From Planctomycetota bacterium (lineage in GTDB: Bacteria; Planctomycetota; GCA-002687715; DRQF01), in contig DRQF01000289.1 in NCBI GenBank assembly GCA_011369445.1, positions 1 to 40,681 of the forward strand: a stretch of 40,681 nt of DNA, read 5' to 3'. The first letter of the stretch is position 1; each line of letters starts with the position of its first letter. The notes under the pieces are model-generated. The model searched no databases, had not been told where the DNA came from, and worked only from the letters and a program-made list of their open reading frames with translations. This document shows, piece by piece, positions 26,067 through 34,529 of the stretch. The position numbers and the translations under genes were made by a program.

Positions 26067-29000
26067 ATGAAACTCAAGTTCATTGAACTCTTCGGCTTCA
26101 AGTCCTTCGCGGAGCGGGTCCGATTCGACCTGGACCGCGGAGTGACGGCCATCGTCGGTCCCAACGGTTGCGGCAAGAGCAACGTGGTGGATGCAGTCAA
26201 GTGGGTCCTCGGTGAGCAGCGTGCCAGGTCTCTTCGCGGCAACGAGATGACGGACGTCATCTTCAACGGCAGCGAGAGACGGCCCCCGATGGACATGGCC
26301 GAGGTGAAGCTGGTCTTCGACAACACCGAACGCGTCTTGCCCGTGGATCGCGACGAGGTTGCGATCGGTCGTCGCCTCTTCCGGTCGGGGGAGAGCGAGT
26401 ACTTGATCGACGGGCAAAACGTTCGTCTGAAGGATCTCCGCGAACTGTTCATGGGGACGGGGCTCGGCCCGGGCGGCTACTCATTCATGGAGCAGGGAAA
26501 GATCGACAGCGTCCTGGCGAGCAATCCGACGGACCGCCGCAAGGTGTTCGAGGAAGCCGCTGGCATCAGCCGATTCCGCGCCCGGCGCCATGAAACAGAA
26601 CTCAAACTGGACCGGGTCGACGACAACTTGATTCGGCTGGCCGACATCGTCGAGGAGCTGACGCGCCAGGAGAACTCGTTGAAACGGCAGGCCGGCAAGG
26701 CACGTCGCTACCGCGAATTCAGTCAGAAGGCCTCCGAGCTTCAGGCCCAGGTCGCTCTGCACCGCTTCGCCCAGGACTCCCGCGAACTGGAGACCGTCGA
26801 AGCGACGCTGAAATCACTTCAGGAGCGACGGACAGCGACGGAGGCGGACAAGTCCGAGTGGATGACCAAGGGGGAATCGGTCGGAGCGCAACTCGAGGAG
26901 AAGGGCGAGGCGTTGAGTGCCCTTCGTCAGCAGATGACGCGCCTGGAGGCGCAGATCAAAGGAGCGAGAGACCTGGTTTCGCTCCACGAGAGAAACCTCT
27001 CCAACTTGGAGGGGCGGGCCGCCAACCGCAAAAGGGAGATCGAAGTGCTCGCCGCGGAGGCTGCGCGCACCGACGAGCGCATCGAAGAGGTGACCCGGGA
27101 TCTGGAAGCCCTGCGAGGGGCTCTCGAGTTGCGTCGGAAGACCCTCGGCGAGAAGGAAGAACGGGTTCGCCTGCTGAAAGAGACCTCGAAGGGGCTCGAG
27201 GCGAGTTTGCGGGAGACGGAGCAGAGTTTCGAGTCGCTCAGTCGTCGCAGCCTCGAGTTGGAACGGGAGATCGCTCGCATCGAGGCGGAGCAAGAGCGCT
27301 GGAAGGGCGAGATCGAGCGGGCGCAGGAAGCGCGGGAAGAGATTGCCAGACGCAAGGATGTTCTTCTGCAATCCCTTCGAGAGAAGGAAGCGGAGGCCAA
27401 GCGTCTCGCGGCCCGTCGCAGGGAGGCCGACGAAGCCTTGGAGGCGGCGAGGTCGGAAAAGAGCCGCTGCCAGGAAAGCGTCGTCGAGATCGGAGATCGC
27501 CACCGGGAGGCGCTCGCTGGCCGGGCCCGCCTCGCGGCGCGCGTGGAAGCCCTCGAGAGCCACCTGGGGCGCAAGGACATCCTGCAGGACGGAGTTCGCC
27601 TGCTCCTCGACGCACGCTCCGCCGACGAGAGCTTTCTTCCCGGATTCCGCGGTCTCCTCATCGACGGGATCGAAGTGGATCTGAACCACGCCGACGCCGT
27701 GGAGGCCGCGTTGGGCGAAACACTCCAGGCCATGGTGGTGGACACGGTGGAAGACGCCGTCGCAGGCGCGCGATGGCTGGACGAGAACGGGGAAGGGCGA
27801 GCCGTGTTCGTCCCTCTGGAACTCTTCACCGCGGAGGTGTCCACTCTGCCTGAGGGAGTGAGGGTCACGCGGGAGGATTTCGCTCCCGTCGTCGCCCACC
27901 TGCTCCGCGGCGTTCGCATCGTGGATCACGAGGATCTCGCGCGCGTGCTTCGGGATGCCTCGGACCCGACGGGGGTGGTCGTGACTCCGCGGGGCGCCGT
28001 GATTCGAGAAGGGGGGGTGCTTGCCACCGGTCGCGCTTCGGACGAGCGGGGACAGTTGGCCCTTCGGGCCGAGTTGCTCGACCTGCGCGGCGAGCTTGCC
28101 GTCGCCGACGAGGAAGTCCCCACTCTCGAGTCCGCTTTGGAACAGAGCCGTGCTCGCGCCGTGGAGTCGGCGCGCGCCGTCGCGGAGGCGGAAAAGGCCT
28201 CGGCCCAAGTGGCACGGGAGTGCGGTGAAACGGAGCACGCCTTGGCGGCGCTCCGTGCCGAGATGGCCCGTCTGGAGGGCGATGACGCTCAGTTGACCGA
28301 GCGTGACGCGACCGCCCATGAGCGTTTGGCCAAGCTGGATGCCGAGCGGGTGAACGCGGGAGACGCGTTGAAGCAAGTGGCCGAGTCCCTCGCGGAGGTC
28401 GAGAGTCTTCGGGCTACCCGAGGCGGTGAGCGGGAGGTGGGCCTCAAAGCCTTGGACGAGGCCCAGCGTGACCTCGAGAATGAGCGCGTCGAATTCGCGA
28501 GGGAGTCACAGAGGCTGCAGGGAACGGAGGAGACCCTCACCCATCTCGAGGAGAGGCGTGATCGAGCCCGCAAGACGGTGGAACGCTACAAAGAGGAGCT
28601 TTCCGCCTACGCTGGTGACCGCAGTGCCTCCGAGAAGGAGGCCAAGGAGCAAGCGGAGCTCGCCGACAGGCTGGAAAAGGAGTTGGTCTCGCTGAAGGAG
28701 CAGGTGGCCGAAGCGGAGCAGTCCGTGGGCGCGATCCGGCGCCACTACGACGAAGCCGTGGCCGCCATCCAGAGGTTGGATCGCGGACTGTCGGAATTGT
28801 CCGAGGAGATCCACGGGCTGGAGATCCGGCGGTCCGAACTCCGTGTCGGGAGCGAGGCCCTCGTGGAGAAGGTGAGGGAGGAATTGGACCTCGACCTGCA
28901 GGCCCTCTACAGGGACTATGAGGTCCCCGAGGACGTGGATTGGGATGCCGTCGAGAGAGAGTTGGAGGAGGTGCGCAGCGGTCTTAGGCGTCTCGGCAAC

Positions 29001-29873
29001 GTCAACTTGGCGGCGATCGAAGACCTCGAGGAAGTTCAGGAGCGCCTCACGTTCCTCGTCGCCCAGCGCGACGACCTGTTGCACAGCAAGAACCGACTCA
29101 CCCGCATCCTTGCCGACATCGAAGCCGAATCGACGAAGCTTTTCATCGAGACCTTCGATCGGGTTCGTGACCATTTCCAGGGTATCTTCCGCAAGCTGTT
29201 CGGCGGCGGGCGTGCCGACATCGTTCTCGTTGATCCGGAGAACCCCTTGGAGTCCGGAATCGAGATCACCGCAAAGCCCCCAGGCAAGGAAGCGCGCAGC
29301 ATCACCTTGCTTTCCGGCGGCGAGAGGACGCTCACCGCGGTTTCACTGCTGTTCGCCATCATCCGGGCGCATCCTTGCCCCTGCTGCCTGCTCGACGAAG
29401 TCGATGCGGCGCTGGATGAGGACAACACCGAGCGCTTTTGCATGCTCCTGGACGAGTTCTTGGGGCGGACACAGTTCGTTCTCATCACCCACAGTCGCCG
29501 GACGATGGCCCGAGCGGACCTCCTCTACGGCGTCACCATGGGCGAGCGAGGCGTGTCCCGGCGGGTGGGTGTTCGATTCGAAGACGTCGGTGAAAACGGA
29601 GAGATCAAGGAGCCTCCGACGGCAGACGAGTCCTCGGGAAACGGAAACCCTAAGCGGGGCCGTCGTCGTCGCGGCGGCCCGAGCGCGACCCCGTCGACGT
29701 CGACTCCGGGGCAACCTATCGTCGGAGATGTCATGGTGGACCTCGCGGCGGCCAGTGAAGAGACCGGCCACGGTGGGAAGCGTGGAACGATCGGCGGCGC
29801 GGCGCCCCCGTCGGGTCGAAGGGACGTGCCCGCCGGCTCCCCGACGGAGAAGGAGGTCGAGGAAGGGGCCTGA
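26067..29873 (+). CDS. smc: Chromosome segregation/condensation protein SMC
   Basis: 1268 aa, longer than the usual 1150-1200. The N-terminal head has Walker A GPNGCGKS (31-38). Two long coiled coils (about 170-500 and 680-1000) flank a hinge at about 510-670 (GFRGLLIDGIEV, ETLQAMVVDTVEDA). The C-terminal head has the ABC signature LSGGERTLTAVSLLFAI and Walker B CCLLDEVDAALDEDN. SMC organises and segregates chromosomes with ScpA and ScpB, which are not in the window. About 97 residues follow the head: a disordered Gly/Pro/Ser/Thr-rich tail with a basic patch KRGRRRRGG. AGGGA precedes the ATG by 5 bases. Confidence 0.96.
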   Translation: MKLKFIELFGFKSFAERVRFDLDRGVTAIVGPNGCGKSNVVDAVKWVLGEQRARSLRGNEMTDVIFNGSERRPPMDMAEVKLVFDNTERVLPVDRDEVAIGRRLFRSGESEYLIDGQNVRLKDLRELFMGTGLGPGGYSFMEQGKIDSVLASNPTDRRKVFEEAAGISRFRARRHETELKLDRVDDNLIRLADIVEELTRQENSLKRQAGKARRYREFSQKASELQAQVALHRFAQDSRELETVEATLKSLQERRTATEADKSEWMTKGESVGAQLEEKGEALSALRQQMTRLEAQIKGARDLVSLHERNLSNLEGRAANRKREIEVLAAEAARTDERIEEVTRDLEALRGALELRRKTLGEKEERVRLLKETSKGLEASLRETEQSFESLSRRSLELEREIARIEAEQERWKGEIERAQEAREEIARRKDVLLQSLREKEAEAKRLAARRREADEALEAARSEKSRCQESVVEIGDRHREALAGRARLAARVEALESHLGRKDILQDGVRLLLDARSADESFLPGFRGLLIDGIEVDLNHADAVEAALGETLQAMVVDTVEDAVAGARWLDENGEGRAVFVPLELFTAEVSTLPEGVRVTREDFAPVVAHLLRGVRIVDHEDLARVLRDASDPTGVVVTPRGAVIREGGVLATGRASDERGQLALRAELLDLRGELAVADEEVPTLESALEQSRARAVESARAVAEAEKASAQVARECGETEHALAALRAEMARLEGDDAQLTERDATAHERLAKLDAERVNAGDALKQVAESLAEVESLRATRGGEREVGLKALDEAQRDLENERVEFARESQRLQGTEETLTHLEERRDRARKTVERYKEELSAYAGDRSASEKEAKEQAELADRLEKELVSLKEQVAEAEQSVGAIRRHYDEAVAAIQRLDRGLSELSEEIHGLEIRRSELRVGSEALVEKVREELDLDLQALYRDYEVPEDVDWDAVERELEEVRSGLRRLGNVNLAAIEDLEEVQERLTFLVAQRDDLLHSKNRLTRILADIEAESTKLFIETFDRVRDHFQGIFRKLFGGGRADIVLVDPENPLESGIEITAKPPGKEARSITLLSGGERTLTAVSLLFAIIRAHPCPCCLLDEVDAALDEDNTERFCMLLDEFLGRTQFVLITHSRRTMARADLLYGVTMGERGVSRRVGVRFEDVGENGEIKEPPTADESSGNGNPKRGRRRRGGPSATPSTSTPGQPIVGDVMVDLAAASEETGHGGKRGTIGGAAPPSGRRDVPAGSPTEKEVEEGA

Positions 29874-29926
29874 CCCGATCCTTTGAACCCTCGGTTTTCC
29901 GTCGAGTGCCGTCAAGTTCTGACTTC

Positions 29927-29964
29927 CGTCATGCCGATAAACACCCCGGAGGTCCGGCATGACG
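29927..29964 (+). promoter_or_regulatory. Hairpin enclosing the start codon of the HEAT-like gene
   Basis: CGTCATGCCG (29927-29936) and CGGCATGACG (29955-29964) are perfect inverted repeats of 10 bases with an 18-base loop. The right arm contains the ATG at 29959, and the loop contains the Shine-Dalgarno GGAGG (29948-29952). No T-run follows, so it is not a terminator. It could control translation, or be a DNA operator. Confidence 0.5.
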
Positions 29965-31047
29965 CGATACAAGAGTCTGATGGTTGTGATGATCCTGGGG
30001 GGAGTCATGCTGGGCATGGCCGGCATTCTCGTCACGACCGAGTCGGCCGGTCAGCGGAAGAAGGCTTCCAACCCGAGCGAAAGCAAGAAGTGGACGGTGC
30101 GACTGGGGGACAAGGTCCTCACACTCGGGGCGGAGGGGGCTCCGCACGAGGCCTCGTCGTTCCGGGACGATCTGGAGAACTTTCGTGAGATCCTGGCCAC
30201 ACTCGGCCCCAGGACACCCAAGGCGCGCGAGAAGCTCAAGACGGCCATGGAGGCTTTGGTCCGGGAGGTCCAGCCGAGGGATTGGCCGATCATCGAGGCC
30301 GAACTCAATCGTCCGGAACCGCCCACGGGCTTTCGGGGATTCCTCCTCGCCCTTTCCGGAGCCTTGCGCACCGATCGTGCTCTTCCGTACTGGGAAAAAT
30401 ACTTCAGGGGCCACACCACTCGGGTGATCGAGGGGTGGAAGAGAGACGGAAGGCCCCAGGTCTTCAAGCAGGCCGTGAGCCTCTACCGGAAGTCCAAGCA
30501 GAGCGGCACCCGATTCCTCATACTGCAGGCCATGGACGCCTTTCCCGAGCCCCTCGTGCGCGAGTTTCTGCTCGAGGAGCTGGATCGCGAGACCCAGCCC
30601 GAGACGCGGCTGCAGATCGTCACGCTGCTCAGGTTCCACGGCACACCCGAAGTCGTCGACCGTCTGCTGGAGTTTGCGCGATCGCTTCCCGCGGACGAGA
30701 CGGTCTTGTGCTGCCGGGTTTTCAATACCTTGGCGGGGATGTCCGACATGGCCGGTCCGCGAGCCGTGCTCGATACGGCCGGCTCCGCCTCCGAGAAACC
30801 CGAGGTGTGCCACGCGGCCGCGCAGAGCCTCAGCTTCATGAAGAAGCCCGAACTCGTTCCCGAGTTGCTGCGCGCGATCAAGGGGCCGGGCGTCACCCAC
30901 GCGCGCCTTCAGTTCCTGGTCCGCAATCTGCGGCCGATCCACGTGCCGGCTCTCGAAGAGGCCTTGCCGCGCATCGTGGAACCGGAGGCTCGCGAGTGCC
31001 TCGAGAAGGCGCTCGATCGGCTCAGGACGAAGATGCGCAAGCCCTGA
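29959..31047 (+). CDS. Exported or anchored HEAT-like repeat protein
   Basis: 362 aa. A hydrophobic N-terminal helix (about 7-25) acts as an anchor or signal. From about 70 onward the sequence is all helical with repeated pairs such as PLVREFLLEELDRETQPETRLQIVTLL and GTPEVVDRLLEFARSL, ending PALEEALPRIVEPEARECLEKAL. This spacing fits degenerate HEAT repeats of roughly 35-40 residues. No catalytic motif is seen; a protein-binding scaffold on the outer face of the inner membrane is the likely role. The start codon lies in a strong hairpin. Partner unknown. Confidence 0.72.
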   Translation: MTRYKSLMVVMILGGVMLGMAGILVTTESAGQRKKASNPSESKKWTVRLGDKVLTLGAEGAPHEASSFRDDLENFREILATLGPRTPKAREKLKTAMEALVREVQPRDWPIIEAELNRPEPPTGFRGFLLALSGALRTDRALPYWEKYFRGHTTRVIEGWKRDGRPQVFKQAVSLYRKSKQSGTRFLILQAMDAFPEPLVREFLLEELDRETQPETRLQIVTLLRFHGTPEVVDRLLEFARSLPADETVLCCRVFNTLAGMSDMAGPRAVLDTAGSASEKPEVCHAAAQSLSFMKKPELVPELLRAIKGPGVTHARLQFLVRNLRPIHVPALEEALPRIVEPEARECLEKALDRLRTKMRKP

Positions 31048-31094
31048 CGATCCGCGAGAGTGGGGGGCTCGGCTGACTTTCTCGATCCGAGGAG

Positions 31095-31123
31095 GTGAGA
31101 GCGAGGGCCGGGTTGGCTACCAT
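31095..31123 (+). promoter_or_regulatory. Candidate promoter giving a leaderless pentapeptide-repeat mRNA
   Basis: GTGAGA (31095-31100), 17-base spacer and TACCAT (31118-31123), with the start codon only 5 bases after the -10. Transcription would begin at or next to the ATG at 31129. The -35 overlaps a strong Shine-Dalgarno-like AGGAGGTGAG (31090-31099) that is too far from the start to serve it. Confidence 0.3.
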
Positions 31124-31128
31124 GTGGC

Positions 31129-31974
31129 ATGGCTTCCACACATGACGACAGAGAATCCTTGAGCATCCTGGGACGGCCCGCGGCGGAGGTCACGGACTGG
31201 TCAGCCGCGCGCGCTGTCCTGGAAGAGGCTGCCCGTGAAGGGGGTCTGAAGGGGGCGCACCTAGCGGGGGCACACCTCGCAGGCATCGATCTTTCGGGCT
31301 GTGACCTCACCGGGGCGGACCTCGCCGAATGCAATCTGGATGGGGCGCGTTTGATTGGCACTCGATTGGCCTTGGCTGATCTCACGGGCGCTTCCTTGGT
31401 GAGAGTCCAGGCGGTGGACGCCGACTTTCAAGGCGCCGTGTTGACCCGCGGTCGATTCGATCTGGCAATCCTTACCAACGCCGATCTCAGCGAGGTGTCG
31501 GCCTCCATGTCGCGATTCGAATGCGCGCTCCTCGAGGGAGCGCGCGCGCGCCAGGCGAACTTCTCGGAGGCGGTCTTCGATACAGCCGGGCTGCGCCACA
31601 TCGACCTCACCGAGGCCCGCTGCGACGGCGCTTCCTTTCGAGCTGCCGACCTGGAACACGGAAATCTCTCGTGTGCCGACTTCACCGCGAGTCGTTGGCA
31701 GGATGCGCACATGCGAGGTTGCGATCTCACCGAAGCCACATTCGAAGGAGCCACGCTGGACGGCGTGGACCTCAAGGGCGCATTCCTTGGGAAGACGGAC
31801 TTTTCCGAGGCGACGTTTCACGGAGCACTGGTTCGCGAGACGCGGTTTTTGCGGTGCAATCTCAGCGCCGCGGATTTTCGCGGAACCGAGATCGTGACCG
31901 ACGGCTTCGTGGACTGCAGGCTGGACGGAACGAAGTGGCCGGTCGAGGACGATGAGAATGGCGAGGGAACCTGA
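31129..31974 (+). CDS. Pentapeptide-repeat protein
   Basis: 281 aa. After a 40-residue N-terminal part, about 30 A(D/N)LxX-type pentapeptides run in a nearly unbroken series to about residue 270 (for example AHLAGAHLAGIDLSG and ADLTGASLVRVQAVD). They would form a right-handed quadrilateral beta-helix. No signal peptide or membrane helix, so probably cytoplasmic. Some relatives protect DNA gyrase from inhibitors, but most have no known role and the sequence gives no strong hint. The frame has no alternative start nearby, so ATG 31129 is firm. The truA start lies inside its last codons. Confidence 0.93.
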   Translation: MASTHDDRESLSILGRPAAEVTDWSAARAVLEEAAREGGLKGAHLAGAHLAGIDLSGCDLTGADLAECNLDGARLIGTRLALADLTGASLVRVQAVDADFQGAVLTRGRFDLAILTNADLSEVSASMSRFECALLEGARARQANFSEAVFDTAGLRHIDLTEARCDGASFRAADLEHGNLSCADFTASRWQDAHMRGCDLTEATFEGATLDGVDLKGAFLGKTDFSEATFHGALVRETRFLRCNLSAADFRGTEIVTDGFVDCRLDGTKWPVEDDENGEGT

Positions 31975-32791
31975 GCGGGCCCATGACCTCCCGGCCGCGC
32001 CTCGCAACCTCCGCATGGTCATCGAATACGACGGCGAGGCCTATGCCGGGTGGGAGCAACAAGACAACGGGCTGGGAATTCAGGAGGTGATCGGCAATAC
32101 CTTGTTCCGGATCACGGGGGAACGGTGCACGCTGAACGGATCGGGGAGGACCGATGCCGGCGTGCACGCGGAAGGCCAGGTGGCGTCCTTCATCCTTGAG
32201 AACCCCATGGCCGTCGACGAGCTGCATCGCGCGCTGAACGCGTTGCTGCCGGCGGATATCGCGGTCCGCAAGCTCGAAGTCGTCGATCTGTTCTTCCACG
32301 CGAGGTTCGACGCCGTGTCCAAGACCTATCGGTACGCCGTCTTGGAGGGACGGGTCGGCGCGCCTTTGATGAGGCGACGCGTCTATCGCGTGTTCGCGAG
32401 TCTCGATTCGAAGGCCATGGCTCGCGCGGCGGAGCATTTCGTGGGTCGCCATGATTTCCGAGGGTTCTGCAAGGAAGCCGCGCGACAGGGTGACACAGTG
32501 CGCGAGATCCATGGTTTTCAAGTCCGGCGATCGGGGCGTCTGATCCAGATGGACGTCTCCGGGGGTGGGTTCTTATACAACATGGTTCGAATCCTGGCGG
32601 GGACACTGGTTTACGTCGGTCTTGGCAAGATCGCCGCGGACGATATCCCTGCAATCCTCGCCTCGGGGATTCGAGAATCCGCCGGCCCCACGCTTCCTGC
32701 TCACGCATTGACCCTGCTTGAGGTATCCTATAGGGAGCGCTTAGGGAGCGGTGGCGTCCGTCCCAGCGAGGGTGGGCCGCTCCCTCCATGA
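31958..32791 (+). CDS. truA: tRNA pseudouridine(38-40) synthase TruA
   Basis: 277 aa from the ATG at 31958, which has GAGGA 8 bases upstream; the ATG at 31952 is too close to that site. TruA makes pseudouridine at positions 38-40 of the tRNA anticodon arm. Conserved features are EYDGEAYAGWEQQ near the start, the catalytic aspartate in SGRTDAGVHA (D66), FHARFDAVSKTYRY and GGGFLYNMVRILAGTLV near the end. Length is normal. It overlaps the 3' end of the pentapeptide gene by 17 bases, and the ribosome-hibernation gene follows 15 bases after its stop, so it sits in a translation-related cluster. Confidence 0.96.
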   Translation: MAREPERAHDLPAAPRNLRMVIEYDGEAYAGWEQQDNGLGIQEVIGNTLFRITGERCTLNGSGRTDAGVHAEGQVASFILENPMAVDELHRALNALLPADIAVRKLEVVDLFFHARFDAVSKTYRYAVLEGRVGAPLMRRRVYRVFASLDSKAMARAAEHFVGRHDFRGFCKEAARQGDTVREIHGFQVRRSGRLIQMDVSGGGFLYNMVRILAGTLVYVGLGKIAADDIPAILASGIRESAGPTLPAHALTLLEVSYRERLGSGGVRPSEGGPLPP

Positions 32792-32805
32792 CTGAGGAGC
32801 CTGCA

Positions 32806-33126
32806 ATGGATATCGTGATCAGCAGTCGTCACGTGGCCCTTTCCGACAAACTTCGCGAAGAGATCACCCAGGGAGTCCAAAAACTCCTGCGGTTCTTCGA
32901 GGGCCTCCACGACGCGCGTGTTGTCGTGGATCAGGACGGTGATCAGAGAATCGTCGAGTTGACCGTCTGTGCCCCCAAAGGGCGCTCCTTCGTTGCAAGG
33001 GCGGATGCTCCCACAGTGAGGCAGGCGGCGAGGATTGCCAAGAACAAGGTTGAAGCGCAGGTGCGGCGCCTGAAGGAGCGTCTTCAGGCCAAGCGTCCGA
33101 AGAACGGCGCATCCTTCGTAGCCTGA
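32806..33126 (+). CDS. hpf: Ribosome hibernation-promoting factor (short HPF/RaiA)
   Basis: 106 aa from the ATG at 32806, chosen because GAGGAG lies 5-10 bases upstream and the family starts MDIVISSRH; the ATG at 32788 would add six residues. The beta-alpha-beta-beta-beta-alpha fold is evident (VISSRHVALSDKLREEI, ARVVVDQD, IVELTVCAPKG), ending in a basic helix. The C-terminal dimerisation domain of long HPF is missing. It binds inactive 70S or 100S ribosomes in slow growth. A terminator follows, so the transcript from the pentapeptide gene probably ends here. Confidence 0.94.
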   Translation: MDIVISSRHVALSDKLREEITQGVQKLLRFFEGLHDARVVVDQDGDQRIVELTVCAPKGRSFVARADAPTVRQAARIAKNKVEAQVRRLKERLQAKRPKNGASFVA

Positions 33127-33150
33127 ACAGATAACTCGATTTCGAGTCAT

Positions 33151-33180
33151 GAGCCGGGGAGATCCTTTCCCGGCTCTTTT
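33151..33180 (+). terminator. Rho-independent terminator after hpf
   Basis: GAGCCGGG (33151-33158) pairs with CCCGGCTC (33169-33176) around a 10-base loop, followed directly by TTTT. Two more inner pairs (G.T and A-T) are possible. It separates the truA-hpf unit from yvcK and is the only clear intrinsic terminator I found in the window. Confidence 0.8.
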
Positions 33181-33198
33181 CGTGACGCGGCGACCGCC

Positions 33199-33204
33199 TA
33201 CAAT
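33199..33204 (+). promoter_or_regulatory. Possible -10 element (TACAAT) upstream of yvcK
   Basis: TACAAT just after the hpf terminator and 52 bases before the yvcK ATG. No convincing -35 at 16-18 bases upstream, so this is a weak call. A new promoter is expected here because the terminator ends the upstream unit. Confidence 0.25.
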
Positions 33205-33255
33205 GAGGCGCCGCTCAGCTGCGGGGCAGGTTCCAAGGAGATCGTCATTTCTCAG

Positions 33256-34242
33256 ATGAAGGTGCAGTCCGGTGATCGACCGCTTCGCATCGTTGCCCTC
33301 GGCGGAGGGACGGGGCTCCACGGTCTTTTGAATGGGCTCCATCGTCGCGGCGATGATCTGACGGCGATCATCACCGTTGCCGATGACGGCGGGAGCTCTG
33401 GGCGATTGAGGAAGGACTTCGAGATTCCACCGCCCGGAGACATTCGAAACTGCTTGGTCGCCCTCTCCGACGCGGATCCGATTCTCGGCGAGCTTTTTCA
33501 ATATCGATTCGAGGATTCGATGCTGGAAGGCCACGCATTCGGGAACCTGTTCATTGCCGTCTTGACGCGACTTACGGGCGATTTTCGTGGCGCCATCGAA
33601 CGTGCTCGTGCCTTGCTGGGCGTCCGTGGCCGCGTCATTCCCGCCACGGAAACCATGGTCGTACTCGTCGCCGAGCACCCCGACGGTTCCAAGAGCACCG
33701 GAGAGCAGGTGATCTCCCTGTCCGGGAAACCGATTCGGAGCATTCGCCTGGTGCCCGTGCCACCTCCCGTTTCCCAGGAGATCGTGGACGCGATCGAATC
33801 CGCGGACCTCGTCGTGCTGGGGCCGGGTTCCCTGTACACGAGCATCATTCCCAACCTTCTCGTGCCGGGCATGGTCGAGGCTCTCAATAGGTCCAAAGCT
33901 CCCATTGTTGTCGTGTCGAACCTCATGACCCAACCCGGGGAGACCGACGGATTCGATGCGATCGACCACTTGGAGGCACTCACCCGGCTAGACCCGTCGC
34001 CACGTGTCGAAGCCGTGATCGTCCCCTCGGACCGCGCCTGCGATAGGCTCATGGATCTCTACGCGGAGGCGGGCTCCTTCCCAGTCACCCTGGATTCCGC
34101 CCGTGCGGCCGAGGACGAGCTACTCGTTCTCCGAACTCCCGTGATCGAGGACGGGCCCCAGATCCGTCACGATCCGTTGAAGTTGGCCGAAGGGGTCCAC
34201 GAAATCTACGCACGCATTCGCTCCCGCGGAGTCAACGCCTGA
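33256..34242 (+). CDS. yvcK: YvcK-type gluconeogenesis factor (CofD-like fold)
   Basis: 328 aa. The opening IVALGGGTGLHGLLNGL and VADDGGSSGRLRKD are the YvcK/CofD nucleotide-binding motifs, followed by PPGDIRNCLVALSD, GHAFGNLFIAVL and LGPGSLYTSIIPNLLVPG. YvcK proteins bind UDP-sugars and affect central carbon metabolism and cell-wall synthesis in Gram-positive bacteria; biochemical activity is not established. The stop shares one base with the ptsH start, so yvcK-ptsH-ptsI is one operon. Often yvcK is next to rapZ and whiA; neither is here. Confidence 0.95.
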   Translation: MKVQSGDRPLRIVALGGGTGLHGLLNGLHRRGDDLTAIITVADDGGSSGRLRKDFEIPPPGDIRNCLVALSDADPILGELFQYRFEDSMLEGHAFGNLFIAVLTRLTGDFRGAIERARALLGVRGRVIPATETMVVLVAEHPDGSKSTGEQVISLSGKPIRSIRLVPVPPPVSQEIVDAIESADLVVLGPGSLYTSIIPNLLVPGMVEALNRSKAPIVVVSNLMTQPGETDGFDAIDHLEALTRLDPSPRVEAVIVPSDRACDRLMDLYAEAGSFPVTLDSARAAEDELLVLRTPVIEDGPQIRHDPLKLAEGVHEIYARIRSRGVNA

Positions 34243-34529
34243 TGTCCCAAGTGGTCGAAGAGAAGGTCGTCGTTCCGAACCCCCAAGGCATCCATGCTCG
34301 CCCGTCGGCGATGATCGTCAAGACGGCTGCGGGATTCGATGCTACGCTCCACATCGAGAATCCCGCGGAAGATGTCTGCGCGGATGCGTCGTCGATCATG
34401 GAAGTGATGACGCTCGTCGCCACCCAGGGGACCGAGTTGCACATTACGGGCGAAGGCCCCGAGGCGGCGGAAGGTGTCCGCGCGCTCACCGCACTGATTC
34501 GTCGGGGATTCGACGAGATGGACACATGA
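34242..34529 (+). CDS. ptsH: Phosphocarrier protein HPr
   Basis: 95 aa, slightly longer than the usual 85-90. The phosphoryl-accepting His18 is in NPQGIHARPS, and the regulatory serine is at about 51 in SSIMEVMTL. Keeping that serine suggests HPr kinase control, though no hprK is in the window. HPr takes phosphate from enzyme I and gives it to enzyme II or to regulators. The ATG overlaps the yvcK stop by one base, and the TGA overlaps the ptsI start by four, a tightly coupled pair. Confidence 0.95.
   Translation: MSQVVEEKVVVPNPQGIHARPSAMIVKTAAGFDATLHIENPAEDVCADASSIMEVMTLVATQGTELHITGEGPEAAEGVRALTALIRRGFDEMDT

Noticed and set aside
26814..28376. A 520-codon minus-strand frame inside smc
   Set aside because: Leucine-rich mirror of the coiled coil; smc is unambiguous on the plus strand.
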